From the NCBI GenBank assembly GCA_944323755.1, contig CALUTR010000005.1, forward strand, positions 1-64,000: 64,000 nucleotides of DNA. Reading direction: 5' to 3'. Every line of letters begins with the position of its first letter. Positions within the stretch are counted from its first letter, which is position 1. This DNA is from an uncultured Helicobacteraceae bacterium. Its GTDB lineage: Bacteria; Campylobacterota; Campylobacteria; Campylobacterales; Helicobacteraceae. The notes under the pieces are model-generated. The model was not told the DNA's origin. It did not search any database and worked only from the letters and a program-made list of their open reading frames with translations. The position numbers were made by a program, and so were the translations under genes. This document shows positions 1-8,311 of this stretch, in pieces.

Positions 1-2
1 AC

Positions 3-77
3 TCATTAAAGAACTCTTACCCAAGTGGAAGCAATAGAGTTATCCCTCTTGCAACAACTGGAGCTGTGAAGTTCTAA
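3..77 (+). CDS. 3' end of a probable outer-membrane protein gene (partial)
   Basis: Frame 3 is open from the window edge and ends in a TAA at 75-77. The last residues are PLATTGAVKF, with a terminal phenylalanine as in beta-barrel outer-membrane proteins. A strong hairpin terminator follows 19 bases later, which supports a real gene end. Only 24 residues are visible, so the family (Hof or MOMP type porins are candidates) cannot be told. The terminal aromatic residue and the frame are seen; the barrel identity is inference. Confidence 0.5.
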   Translation, partial: SLKNSYPSGSNRVIPLATTGAVKF

Positions 78-96
78 TCTACTTCAACCCCACTAA

Positions 97-133
97 AGAT
101 TCTAAGCATAGCTTAGAATCTCAATATTTTTCT
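97..133 (+). terminator. Rho-independent terminator made of an inverted AGATTCTAAGC pair
   Basis: A perfect 11-bp inverted repeat, AGATTCTAAGC at 97-107 and GCTTAGAATCT at 111-121, has a 3-base loop and is followed by CAATATTTTTCTT. It sits directly after the partial outer-membrane protein gene and before the gltS promoter. Both arms carry the heptamer AGATTCT/AGAATCT that is over-represented in this window. Confidence 0.8.
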
Positions 134-165
134 TCAATCAAATTAAAAATTAAACTCCATAAAGT

Positions 166-171
166 TATAAT
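166..171 (+). promoter_or_regulatory. -10 box (TATAAT) for gltS
   Basis: A perfect TATAAT lies 33 bases upstream of the gltS start in an A/T-rich stretch. No clear -35 box is seen, which is usual for sigma-80 promoters of Helicobacter and Campylobacter. The predicted leader is about 27 bases. Confidence 0.5.
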
Positions 172-204
172 TATCAATTTCACAAACTTATTACAAGGAA
201 TTTT

Positions 205-1446
205 ATGGAGCTTAATTTTTATGCTACTTTAGTGTGTATGGTTATTGTGCTTCTTATTGGTAGATTTATCATCAAAAGAGTAGCATTTTTTTATAAATAC
301 AATATACCAGAACCTGTCATAGGTGGAATTATTGCTGCAATTATATTATTTATACTAAATACAAAATTCAATATACAAATTAAATTTGATGAATCTATAA
401 AAGACCCTTTAATGCTTGCATTTTTTACTTCAATAGGGCTTAGCGCAGATTTTGCTTCACTTAAAAAACAAGGTAGAATTTTAACTATATTTTTATTCTG
501 TGTAGCAATATTATTATTTATGCAAAATATTATAGGTGTGTTATTATCACAAATGATGGGCGTAAATCCAATTCTTGGACTACTTGGTGGCTCTATTACA
601 ATGAGTGGAGGGCACGGCACAGGCGCTGCTTGGGCTGATACATTTATAAAAGAACCATATTTATTTAGCCCAGCAAAGGAAGTCGCTCTTGCATCAGCGA
701 CTTTTGGGCTTATTATGGGTGGGATTATCGGTGGACCTGTATCTAGATATCTAATAAATAAAAACAATCTAAAGCCAGATATCACAGAATTTAAAGATTA
801 TGAAATAAAAGATGGTGATTATAAAGATGAAAGTCTATTATTTGAAACACCAAAAAAACAAAAACTAATCACTAGTGATACATTTATAGAATCTCTAGCA
901 CTAATTGCAATACCACTTCTAATAGGGACACAGATCGCTGAAACACTAAAAAATGCAACATTTACACTACCTGCATTTGTATGGTGTTTATTTATTGGAG
1001 TATTAATTAGAAATACATTACAAGGCCTAAAAGTTCATAAAGTCTTTGATAGAGAGGTATCAGTTATTGGAAATGTAAGTTTGTCTTTATTTTTAGCACT
1101 TGCATTGATGACAATAAATTTATCACAATTGGTAGCATTAGCCATGCCAATACTAATCATTCTAATAGCACAAGTTGGATTAATGATTATATTTGCAACA
1201 TTTGTAACATTTAGAGTAATGGGTAAAAACTATGATGCAGCCGTATTATCTGCTGGACATTGCGGATTTGGACTTGGAGCTATGCCTACTGCAATGGTAA
1301 ATATACAAACAATAACAAATCACTATGGACCAAGCCATTTAGCATTTATCATCGTGCCTTTAGTTGGGGCATTTTTCATTGATATAATAAATTCTGTCGT
1401 GATACAAGGATTTTTATATTTTATTAAATATTTTTCTCTAATTTAA
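205..1446 (+). CDS. gltS: Sodium/glutamate symporter GltS
   Basis: This is a multi-pass inner-membrane protein of 413 residues, about the normal length of GltS (~400), which imports glutamate with Na+. The sequence shows the two pseudo-symmetric halves of the ESS family. Each carries a glycine-rich motif: GGSITMSGGHGTGAAW at residues 128-143, and its counterpart GHCGFGLGAMPTAMVN near 350-365. Hydrophobic segments fill the rest, with a charged cytoplasmic loop around 190-220. The ATG is preceded by AAGGAA at suitable distance. The gene appears monocistronic: it has its own promoter and its 3' end overlaps the convergent murG gene by 23 bases, so no separate terminator fits between them. Family assignment is secure; substrate follows the family. 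Confidence 0.93.
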   Translation: MELNFYATLVCMVIVLLIGRFIIKRVAFFYKYNIPEPVIGGIIAAIILFILNTKFNIQIKFDESIKDPLMLAFFTSIGLSADFASLKKQGRILTIFLFCVAILLFMQNIIGVLLSQMMGVNPILGLLGGSITMSGGHGTGAAWADTFIKEPYLFSPAKEVALASATFGLIMGGIIGGPVSRYLINKNNLKPDITEFKDYEIKDGDYKDESLLFETPKKQKLITSDTFIESLALIAIPLLIGTQIAETLKNATFTLPAFVWCLFIGVLIRNTLQGLKVHKVFDREVSVIGNVSLSLFLALALMTINLSQLVALAMPILIILIAQVGLMIIFATFVTFRVMGKNYDAAVLSAGHCGFGLGAMPTAMVNIQTITNHYGPSHLAFIIVPLVGAFFIDIINSVVIQGFLYFIKYFSLI

Positions 1447-2506
1447 AAATGATTGCATTAATTATTTCATCTGCACCATTTGGAGATATAATGTTTGCTA
1501 GATTCCTACTAGCAATACATAAATCTAGATTATCCACATAACTTAAAAAATCTTTTTTATTTAATTCATTTTCAGTAGCAACCATACATAGATCACCTAA
1601 AAATAAGGCATTATAATATTGATGATTTTTTGCAGCATAAGGATATGGTATGAAATAACTTGGCAATCTATTCGCACACAATTCCCAAAGGCTACTAGCA
1701 CCAGATCGCGACACACAAAAATCAGCATTTTTAATGTGATGGATAAGATTCTTATCAAAGCTAAACAACAAAACTTCAGAGCCATTTTTATGTACAAATC
1801 TTACATTATTGTCTCCTATATCAACATCTTTAAATGTAAGATTTTTATATCCACTATAGACGCGATCAAAATCTAGCTTCCCACATTGATGAATAATATT
1901 AATCTTTCTTTTTAGCAATTCGCTAGATAATTCTAAAGCAAAGGAGTTTATAGCATATGCACCTTGTGACCCACCAATAAATAATATAGTATCTAATTTA
2001 TTACGATCCCTTGCATAATAAAAAAAATCTGAATTTATAGGATATGAAGTTTGTATAAAGCCATTTAATTTAAAACTACAAAATTTAGCTTTTGCAAATG
2101 GAGATAAAATCTTATTTAATGTGCCAAGTATAGAGTTTTGTTCGTGGATAAAAAGTGGGATTCTACATATTACACTAGCAAAGCTAGCTCCACCTGCACT
2201 AAAACCACCAACACTAATAACCGCATCAATTTTATTCTTTTTTATAATTTTTATACTTGATAGAATCGCCTTTAATTGCAAATACAAAGAATAAAATCGC
2301 GCAGCGCCTCTTTTATTAACAACGCCAGTTGAATCTAAAAAATAACATTTTTTAAAAATATCACTATTTTCAAACCAAAGTCTGTCTTGACCACTTGTAG
2401 AACCAACATAATAAACATCAAACCCCCTACTTTTACAAGTAATACCAAGAGCCTTTGCAATGCTTAAATGCCCACCTGTGCCTCCACCTGTAATCAATAC
2501 ATTCAT
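1424..2506 (-). CDS. murG: UDP-GlcNAc:lipid I N-acetylglucosaminyltransferase MurG
   Basis: MurG adds GlcNAc to undecaprenyl-PP-MurNAc-pentapeptide (lipid I) on the inner face of the cytoplasmic membrane, making lipid II for peptidoglycan. The 360-residue protein starts with the donor loop GGGTGGHL at residues 7-14. It keeps the MurG second-half signature SRSGASSLWELC near 265-275, and the downstream PYPYAAKNHQYYNA that contacts the UDP-sugar. The ATG overlaps the stop of the upstream LysE-type gene by 4 bases (ATGA), so the two are translationally coupled; AGGGA serves as ribosome binding site inside that gene. The 3' end runs 23 bases into gltS on the other strand. Length and motifs are intact. 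Confidence 0.95.
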   Translation of the reverse strand: MNVLITGGGTGGHLSIAKALGITCKSRGFDVYYVGSTSGQDRLWFENSDIFKKCYFLDSTGVVNKRGAARFYSLYLQLKAILSSIKIIKKNKIDAVISVGGFSAGGASFASVICRIPLFIHEQNSILGTLNKILSPFAKAKFCSFKLNGFIQTSYPINSDFFYYARDRNKLDTILFIGGSQGAYAINSFALELSSELLKRKINIIHQCGKLDFDRVYSGYKNLTFKDVDIGDNNVRFVHKNGSEVLLFSFDKNLIHHIKNADFCVSRSGASSLWELCANRLPSYFIPYPYAAKNHQYYNALFLGDLCMVATENELNKKDFLSYVDNLDLCIASRNLANIISPNGADEIINAIIFKLEKNI

Positions 2507-3078
2507 AATAAATCCCTAAAAAGTTTAACAATCAAAATAACCACAAAAACAAGAAATATAAATGCACAAATTTTATCAATTATATTAAATAATTTATTTG
2601 TTACAAATCTTCTAAAATACGATGCAATCAAAACAACAAATAGAAACGCACTAAATAATCCAAAAAACAAAAGCATAAGATTAAATATCATATTGTTATC
2701 CATATATGGCAAAACAACAACACTAAAGAATAAAATTGCCTTTGGGTTTGAAAGATTTACAAGCAGACCTTTTTTATATCCACCAATAACCCTAGAATCT
2801 CGAAATTCTAAATCATTACTTGGTTTTTTATACAGCATAAAACTAAGATAAGAAAGATAAATAATCCCAAATACACTTAACAGAATCTGTGCGATATTGC
2901 CTGTAAAAATCTTTGCAAAACCAAAATACAAAATAGCTAAATAAAAAATCCAGCCACTTGCAATACCAAATAATGTTATTAACGCTTTTTTAAAGCCATA
3001 TCTAAGCGTTGTCTGTATAATCAATAATATATCAGGACCTGGAGTGATAGCCCCAATAAATGCCACAATGAAAATCAT
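2503..3078 (-). CDS. LysE/RhtB family amino-acid exporter
   Basis: This small inner-membrane protein (191 residues, about six hydrophobic segments) has the LysE-family N-terminal motif GAITPGPD at residues 9-16 and a conserved NPKAILFF near 110-117. Family members export amino acids or homoserine lactones; the substrate cannot be read from sequence. It starts with ATG behind AGGGG and its stop overlaps murG by 4 bases, so it is co-transcribed with a cell-wall gene without an obvious functional tie. It could alternatively be called RhtB or ArgO-like; the family is sure, the substrate is not. Confidence 0.85.
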   Translation of the reverse strand: MIFIVAFIGAITPGPDILLIIQTTLRYGFKKALITLFGIASGWIFYLAILYFGFAKIFTGNIAQILLSVFGIIYLSYLSFMLYKKPSNDLEFRDSRVIGGYKKGLLVNLSNPKAILFFSVVVLPYMDNNMIFNLMLLFFGLFSAFLFVVLIASYFRRFVTNKLFNIIDKICAFIFLVFVVILIVKLFRDLL

Positions 3079-3097
3079 AAATAGCCCCTAGAGTGAG

Positions 3098-3994
3098 TTA
3101 GTTGGTGAATTTAAAGTATTTCTCCAAAACTAAAAGCGATATTATAGTCTCTCGTTCTTTATCCATAAATTCTTTGCAATAAGAATTTGCATTTTTTATG
3201 ATTTGTTTTGCTAGATGTGGATTGCGTTTATAATAATCTATCTTTTCAAAAACATTGCTATAATCATCATTAATTTCAATATAGTGATAATCCGCTATCA
3301 AGCGCCCTTCCATAAACCAAGTCTCAAATTTTGGCTTTGGCATTATGGCTAAGGAGTTACTATTCATAATCCATTTTAAATTACTAGCTACATCATTTCC
3401 TTCAAGAGATAAGATGAATTTATGTTTTAAATGCTCGTGTTTGCTTGATTTTGGTTTTGAAATAATTTTATAATAGTCGCTATTTCCACACCCTGTATGA
3501 CCTAAATCACATCTACTATCATAAAAATATTTATCAAAAAATTTTATACGATGATCTTGATATACACCACCCCTAAAATACAAAATATCATCTTTTTGTT
3601 CAAATGGGATCCTATCTTTTATAAATGCAAAATGCCTTACCTTATCTAGATTTAAAATTACATTATTAAAATTATTTGAATCTATTGGCCGAGATTTTGT
3701 GATTGCAGGGTATGAGATATTATAATTCACATCTCCACTCTCTAAAATAAACTCTAATTCTTTATCAAAATACATCAAATATTCATAGCTATCATAAAAA
3801 TAATTAACCAATCTCTTTGGTATTTTAAAATCTCTAATTGAAATCTTTTCATCAAATGATTTTATATTAACCCTAGAATCTAGCTTATTATAATAATTCA
3901 CTCTATCAATGATGTATTCATAATCACTTCTTTGCTCTACATTGTTTAGATATTTGTGTTTAGAAAATAATATTTTAGGAGCGATATAGCGCAA
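3098..3994 (-). CDS. Glycosyltransferase family 90 (LpsA/CAP10-like)
   Basis: This 298-residue protein resembles bacterial LPS-modifying GT90 enzymes. The best block is the stretch near 190-235, with KFILSLEGNDVASNLKWIM followed by KPKFETWFMEGRL, typical of the CAP10/LpsA domain. It probably adds a sugar to LPS core or O-chain in the cytoplasm. The frame opens with TTG (3994-3992); an in-frame TAA lies four codons upstream of it, so there is no upstream ATG. AAAAGGA sits only about three bases before the TTG, which is close, and a TATAAT lies just upstream of that. The start is therefore the weakest part of the model, and an N-terminal loss is possible. It follows tyrA by 34 bases on the same strand. 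Confidence 0.75.
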   Translation of the reverse strand: MRYIAPKILFSKHKYLNNVEQRSDYEYIIDRVNYYNKLDSRVNIKSFDEKISIRDFKIPKRLVNYFYDSYEYLMYFDKELEFILESGDVNYNISYPAITKSRPIDSNNFNNVILNLDKVRHFAFIKDRIPFEQKDDILYFRGGVYQDHRIKFFDKYFYDSRCDLGHTGCGNSDYYKIISKPKSSKHEHLKHKFILSLEGNDVASNLKWIMNSNSLAIMPKPKFETWFMEGRLIADYHYIEINDDYSNVFEKIDYYKRNPHLAKQIIKNANSYCKEFMDKERETIISLLVLEKYFKFTN

Positions 3995-4028
3995 AATCCT
4001 TTTACATTATATAAAAATCGCCCCATAT

Positions 4029-4856
4029 CTAAATAATATCTCTTAATTTATTTGCACTTGTCATCCACTCTTGCAACTCATCAAACTTATTATTTCCAAT
4101 GAGATATTTTGCATAATGAAGCTCATCTAATATTGTATCAATAGATTCTAAGAGATTTTCTTTATTCTGTTTTGATATTGCAGACCACATAATCCCACTA
4201 CTTTTACTAATCCTGCTCATACCTTTAAAGCCACCACCTGCAATAGCTACAATATCTTGTGGATTCTCTTGTTTTAGCACTGTATTTGCTAATGCATAGC
4301 TCAAAATATGAGGCATATGGCTTATAAATGCTGTATGCCTATCGTGATTTTTAGAATCCATTTTAACTATATTCATACCAAGTTGCATACAAATCTCTCT
4401 AGCTAAATTCACTTGATACTCTCCGCTATCTTTCATATCAACAAAAATCATAATTTGATTTTTATATAACTCTTTAAAAGCTGCCTTTGGTCCAAAATTT
4501 TCTGTACCACACATAGGGTGCAAACTCACAAAATTTAATCTCAACTCTTTTGGTATAGCTTGTATAATCTCTTTTTTTACTCCACCAAAGTCAATAACAA
4601 GCTGATCTTCTCTTAGTGACTTTATATCCTTGATTAGTTCCACGATAGAATCCACAGGTGTGCAAATAAAAATCACATCACAATCTAAAATCCCATTTAA
4701 ATCCAAACACTCATCTACAAGCCCAAGATACACGGCTTGTCTTCTATGCACGGGATTTATATCATCGCCTACAATAATATTAAATAATGAAGTCTCTTTT
4801 AATGCCAAACCAAGAGAGCCACCCATAAGCCCAAGCCCTATAATTCCTGCTTTCAT
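4029..4856 (-). CDS. tyrA: Prephenate dehydrogenase TyrA
   Basis: TyrA oxidises and decarboxylates prephenate to 4-hydroxyphenylpyruvate with NAD(P)+, the committed step to tyrosine. The 275 residues are the monofunctional length, with no chorismate mutase fusion. The Rossmann motif GLGLMGGSLG lies at residues 7-16. Prephenate-binding signatures are visible as SLHPMCGTE near 115-123 and HDRHTAFISHMPH near 170-182. The start is an ATG with two good purine-rich sites upstream (AAGGAG, AAAGGA). A TATAAT on this strand at 4893-4898 supplies a likely promoter in the divergent region shared with bamA. Confidence 0.94.
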   Translation of the reverse strand: MKAGIIGLGLMGGSLGLALKETSLFNIIVGDDINPVHRRQAVYLGLVDECLDLNGILDCDVIFICTPVDSIVELIKDIKSLREDQLVIDFGGVKKEIIQAIPKELRLNFVSLHPMCGTENFGPKAAFKELYKNQIMIFVDMKDSGEYQVNLAREICMQLGMNIVKMDSKNHDRHTAFISHMPHILSYALANTVLKQENPQDIVAIAGGGFKGMSRISKSSGIMWSAISKQNKENLLESIDTILDELHYAKYLIGNNKFDELQEWMTSANKLRDII

Positions 4857-4892
4857 TTTATTCCTTTTACTCCTTAAGCAAAATGTAGTAGA

Positions 4893-4898
4893 ATTATA
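4893..4898 (-). promoter_or_regulatory. -10 box (TATAAT) for tyrA
   Basis: A perfect TATAAT reads leftward 37 bases before the tyrA start, in the 121-base gap between divergent tyrA and bamA. No convincing -10 box for bamA was found in the same gap. Confidence 0.5.
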
Positions 4899-4977
4899 GC
4901 TCTTAAAATTTAGAATTATTTTTACAAATTTTTATCGCTAAATGTCGTAGGCAGTAGCATCAAAGGCTAAAAACTTA

Positions 4978-7236
4978 ATGAGAATCCTTGTCATAATTTG
5001 TTTATTTAATACATTAATCTTTGCAAATGAAATAAAATCTATAACATACAACGGCTTAGTTAGAATGTCAAACTTAATTGCAAATGAAATTGCTAGTATT
5101 AAAGTTGGAGATAAACTTGACAAAGAAGCAATAAATCAAGCAATTATTGCATTTTATAAACAAGATTATTTTGATGATATATATGCAGAATTTGATGAGA
5201 CAAATGGGAATCTAAGCTTTCACTTCAAAGAAAAACCAACAATAAATAACATAGAAATTAAAGGCTATGGAAGCGACACAGAAACAAACGATATCAAAAA
5301 ACTCATAAACATCAAACGAGGCGATACATACGATATATACAAAGAACAATACGCAAAATCAGTTATTATTCAAGCACTAGAAGATAAAGGCATATATGGC
5401 TCTGTGATAGAAATCGATAATATTAAAATTGAAGATTCCATAAGCCTTATTTTCAATATCAATAAGGGTGAAAATATCATCATTAGAAAATCATATTATG
5501 AGGGTGCAACACTACCAAAAGAAGAATTAGAATCACTTAGTGCAAACAAAGAGCGCCATAGCTGGCTTGGGTGGCTTCCTTGGTGGAGTAGCGGTGAGCT
5601 AAAACTCAAAGAACTAGAATTTGATAATCTAAGAATTCAAGATGTATATATGCGACAAGGATATCTTGATGCAGTTATTTCAAATCCACTTGTAAGCGCT
5701 AATTTCTTAAATTATGATGCAGTTTTGATGTATAAGATTATAGAAGGTAAAAGATATAAAGTAAATGGTATAAGAATAAAAAAAATAGGTGATGTCGATG
5801 ATGTATTCCCCATTGAAACACTAGAATCGCTAAGTAGCATTAAAGTGGGTGAATACTTCAATATAGAAAGTGTTAGACGAGATATTGAAGTTATAAAATC
5901 ACATATAATGGACAAAGGCTATGCATACACAAGAATTACTCCTGATTTAGACAAAGATGAAGAAAATAGTGAAGTAGGTGTAATATTTAATATAGAAGTG
6001 GGTAATAAAGTCCATATAAATGATGTAATAATCACAGGTAATACAGTAAGTGGAGATAGAATTGTAAGAAGAGAGATGCTTATTGCTCCAGGTGATACAT
6101 ATAGCATCACACAAATACGAAAAAGTGAAAATGCGCTAAGGCGAACTGGATTTTTTGATAAAGTGCAAATATCAGAAATTAGAGTTGATGAAGATTCGAT
6201 GAATTTATTAGTCGAAGTAGCTGAAGGACGAACAGGTGAAGTGATGTTTGGACTTGGATATGGAAGCTATGATAAGCTAATGGTAAATGCATCACTAAAG
6301 GAGAGAAATCTCTTTGGCACGGGAATGAGCGCACAATTTTATATTAATTATAGTAAATACACGCAATTATTTAATCTTGGATTTACAAATCCTAGAATCT
6401 TAGATTCTGAATATAGTTCATCCATCAATGTATATAAAAGCTTCTTTAGAAATTATGATTATGTAGAAGATTCTATAGGATTTAATATATCTGCTGGAAA
6501 AAATCTAACAGATGCTCTTGCTGCAAATGTGGTATATGAAATATCAAAAACAAAGCTTAGTGATTTTAGAGATATAGGACAAGGTGGTGGTATTTATGCT
6601 TCATATTTTCCAATAAGAGGTATTTTAAAAAGCTCAATTACACCAGGATTGTATTTTGATAATACAGATGACTACTACTTTCCAAAAAATGGCGCAATAA
6701 TAGAATCTAGTGCGGAATTTGCAGGTATCGGTGGTGATGCAAAATACATTAAATTATTTGGCAAGGCTGGATTCTACTATCATTTAAAAAACCTAATTGA
6801 TTTTGATTTAATTCTAAGATACAAAGCCCAAATAGGTGGAATTATAGGAGAAATTGGGAATAAAGATATAAAAGGAATTCCAATTACAAGCACATTCTAT
6901 ATGGGTGGTATCGGGACAGTTAGAGGATATGAAACATACTCTCTAACACCTAGAGATGCAAATGGATTAAGGATTGGTGGTAGATATATATTTGCGAATT
7001 CTATCGAGGCGAGTTATGGGTTTTTAGAAGCTGTCAATATGCGTATATCTGCATTTTTTGATTATGGAATGATTGGCAAAGACAGATTTGATGAGATATC
7101 TAGAATGTCTTGGGGATTGGCACTTGAGTGGGTATCACCAATTGGACCGCTTGTGTTTGTATTCCCATTTGCAATCAATCCAAAAGAAAATGATGATACA
7201 TCTAGCTTTGAATTTACAATGGGAACTAGATTTTAA
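4978..7236 (+). CDS. bamA: Outer-membrane protein assembly factor BamA
   Basis: BamA folds and inserts beta-barrel proteins into the outer membrane. The 752-residue precursor has a signal peptide (hydrophobic residues 2-15, ending LIFA) and then a series of POTRA repeats to about residue 395. A 16-stranded barrel with the conserved VRGY motif of lid loop 6 at residues 648-651 follows, and the protein ends in TRF with a terminal aromatic. In-frame sequence upstream reaches a stop after nine codons with no other start, so ATG 4978 is fixed; AAAGG is about 12 bases away and weak. The order bamA-mqnC-M16 matches HP0655-HP0657 of H. pylori. Length is normal and nothing is missing. Confidence 0.95.
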   Translation: MRILVIICLFNTLIFANEIKSITYNGLVRMSNLIANEIASIKVGDKLDKEAINQAIIAFYKQDYFDDIYAEFDETNGNLSFHFKEKPTINNIEIKGYGSDTETNDIKKLINIKRGDTYDIYKEQYAKSVIIQALEDKGIYGSVIEIDNIKIEDSISLIFNINKGENIIIRKSYYEGATLPKEELESLSANKERHSWLGWLPWWSSGELKLKELEFDNLRIQDVYMRQGYLDAVISNPLVSANFLNYDAVLMYKIIEGKRYKVNGIRIKKIGDVDDVFPIETLESLSSIKVGEYFNIESVRRDIEVIKSHIMDKGYAYTRITPDLDKDEENSEVGVIFNIEVGNKVHINDVIITGNTVSGDRIVRREMLIAPGDTYSITQIRKSENALRRTGFFDKVQISEIRVDEDSMNLLVEVAEGRTGEVMFGLGYGSYDKLMVNASLKERNLFGTGMSAQFYINYSKYTQLFNLGFTNPRILDSEYSSSINVYKSFFRNYDYVEDSIGFNISAGKNLTDALAANVVYEISKTKLSDFRDIGQGGGIYASYFPIRGILKSSITPGLYFDNTDDYYFPKNGAIIESSAEFAGIGGDAKYIKLFGKAGFYYHLKNLIDFDLILRYKAQIGGIIGEIGNKDIKGIPITSTFYMGGIGTVRGYETYSLTPRDANGLRIGGRYIFANSIEASYGFLEAVNMRISAFFDYGMIGKDRFDEISRMSWGLALEWVSPIGPLVFVFPFAINPKENDDTSSFEFTMGTRF

Positions 7237-7256
7237 CCAATTAGCAAGGAATATTT

Positions 7257-8303
7257 ATGAAAAGAGTTAGTAATGATGAGATACTAAAAGAAATACAAAG
7301 CACACCACTAAAAGAACTAGGAAAAAAAGCATTTGATATTAAAAGAGAGCTTCATAGCGATAAAATCTCTACATTTGTAATTGATAGAAATATAAATTAT
7401 ACAAATATATGCTGGGTTGATTGTAAATTTTGTGCCTTCAAAAGAAAGGTAAATGAAGAAGGTGCATATATACTTAGCTTTGAAGAAATAGATTCTAAAA
7501 TTGATGAATTAATTGCAATAGGTGGAACGCAAATATTATTTCAAGGTGGCGTCCATCCAACGCTAAAACTTGAGTGGTATGAAAAGCTAGTAAGCCACAT
7601 ACATCAAAAATATCCAAACATTACAATACACGGATTTAGCGCTATTGAGATTGATTATATATCAAAAGTATCAAAAGTATCAATCAAAGAAACATTAAAA
7701 GCTTTAAAGCAAGCAGGGCTTAGCTCTATACCAGGCGCAGGAGCTGAAATACTAAGTGATAGGGTAAGGGATATAATAGCACCAAAAAAGCTAGATTCTA
7801 GTGAATGGATAGATATACATAGGCAAGCGCATTATCTAGATATGAAAACAACAGCAACAATGATGTTTGGCAGCATTGAAGATGATAAAGATATCGTTGA
7901 GCATTTTCATAGAATAAGAGAATTGCAAGATGAAACAGGTGGCTTTAGGGCATTTATTTTATGGAGTTTTCAGCCAGACAATACACCACTTATAAAAGAA
8001 ATACCAAATATCAAAAAAGCATCATCAAATAGATATTTACGCCTTCTTAGTGCAAGCAGAATCTATCTTGATAACTTCAAAAACATTCAAAGCTCTTGGG
8101 TAACACAAGGGAAATTTGTAGGGCAATTAGCACTTAGCTTTGGTGCAAATGATTTAGGAAGCACAATGATGGAGGAAAATGTTGTTGCAAGTGCTGGTGC
8201 AACAAACACGACAAACACCGAAGAATTAATAAAGCTTATCCGTGATGCAGGGGAAAGACCAGCGATACGAGATACTGCATATAATATACTAAAAATGTGC
8301 TAG
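7257..8303 (+). CDS. mqnC: Cyclic dehypoxanthinyl futalosine synthase MqnC
   Basis: This radical-SAM enzyme of the futalosine route cyclises dehypoxanthine futalosine on the way to menaquinone, the only respiratory quinone of Helicobacter. The cluster motif CX3CX2C is at C52, C56 and C59 in the MqnC-typical context ICWVDCKFCAF, and a GGVHP motif follows near residue 97. The length, 348, fits. MqnE is a paralogue with a similar fold, but the VDRN-NYTN...WVDCKFCAF pattern favours MqnC. AAGGA precedes the ATG 20 bases after bamA, and the next gene starts 8 bases after the stop, so the three form an operon. Confidence 0.92.
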   Translation: MKRVSNDEILKEIQSTPLKELGKKAFDIKRELHSDKISTFVIDRNINYTNICWVDCKFCAFKRKVNEEGAYILSFEEIDSKIDELIAIGGTQILFQGGVHPTLKLEWYEKLVSHIHQKYPNITIHGFSAIEIDYISKVSKVSIKETLKALKQAGLSSIPGAGAEILSDRVRDIIAPKKLDSSEWIDIHRQAHYLDMKTTATMMFGSIEDDKDIVEHFHRIRELQDETGGFRAFILWSFQPDNTPLIKEIPNIKKASSNRYLRLLSASRIYLDNFKNIQSSWVTQGKFVGQLALSFGANDLGSTMMEENVVASAGATNTTNTEELIKLIRDAGERPAIRDTAYNILKMC

Positions 8304-8311
8304 GGAGGATT

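Noticed and set aside
8297..8311. GTG start for the M16 gene five codons upstream
   Set aside because: It lies before the GGGAGG ribosome site, which is correctly spaced for ATG 8312, and overlaps mqnC.
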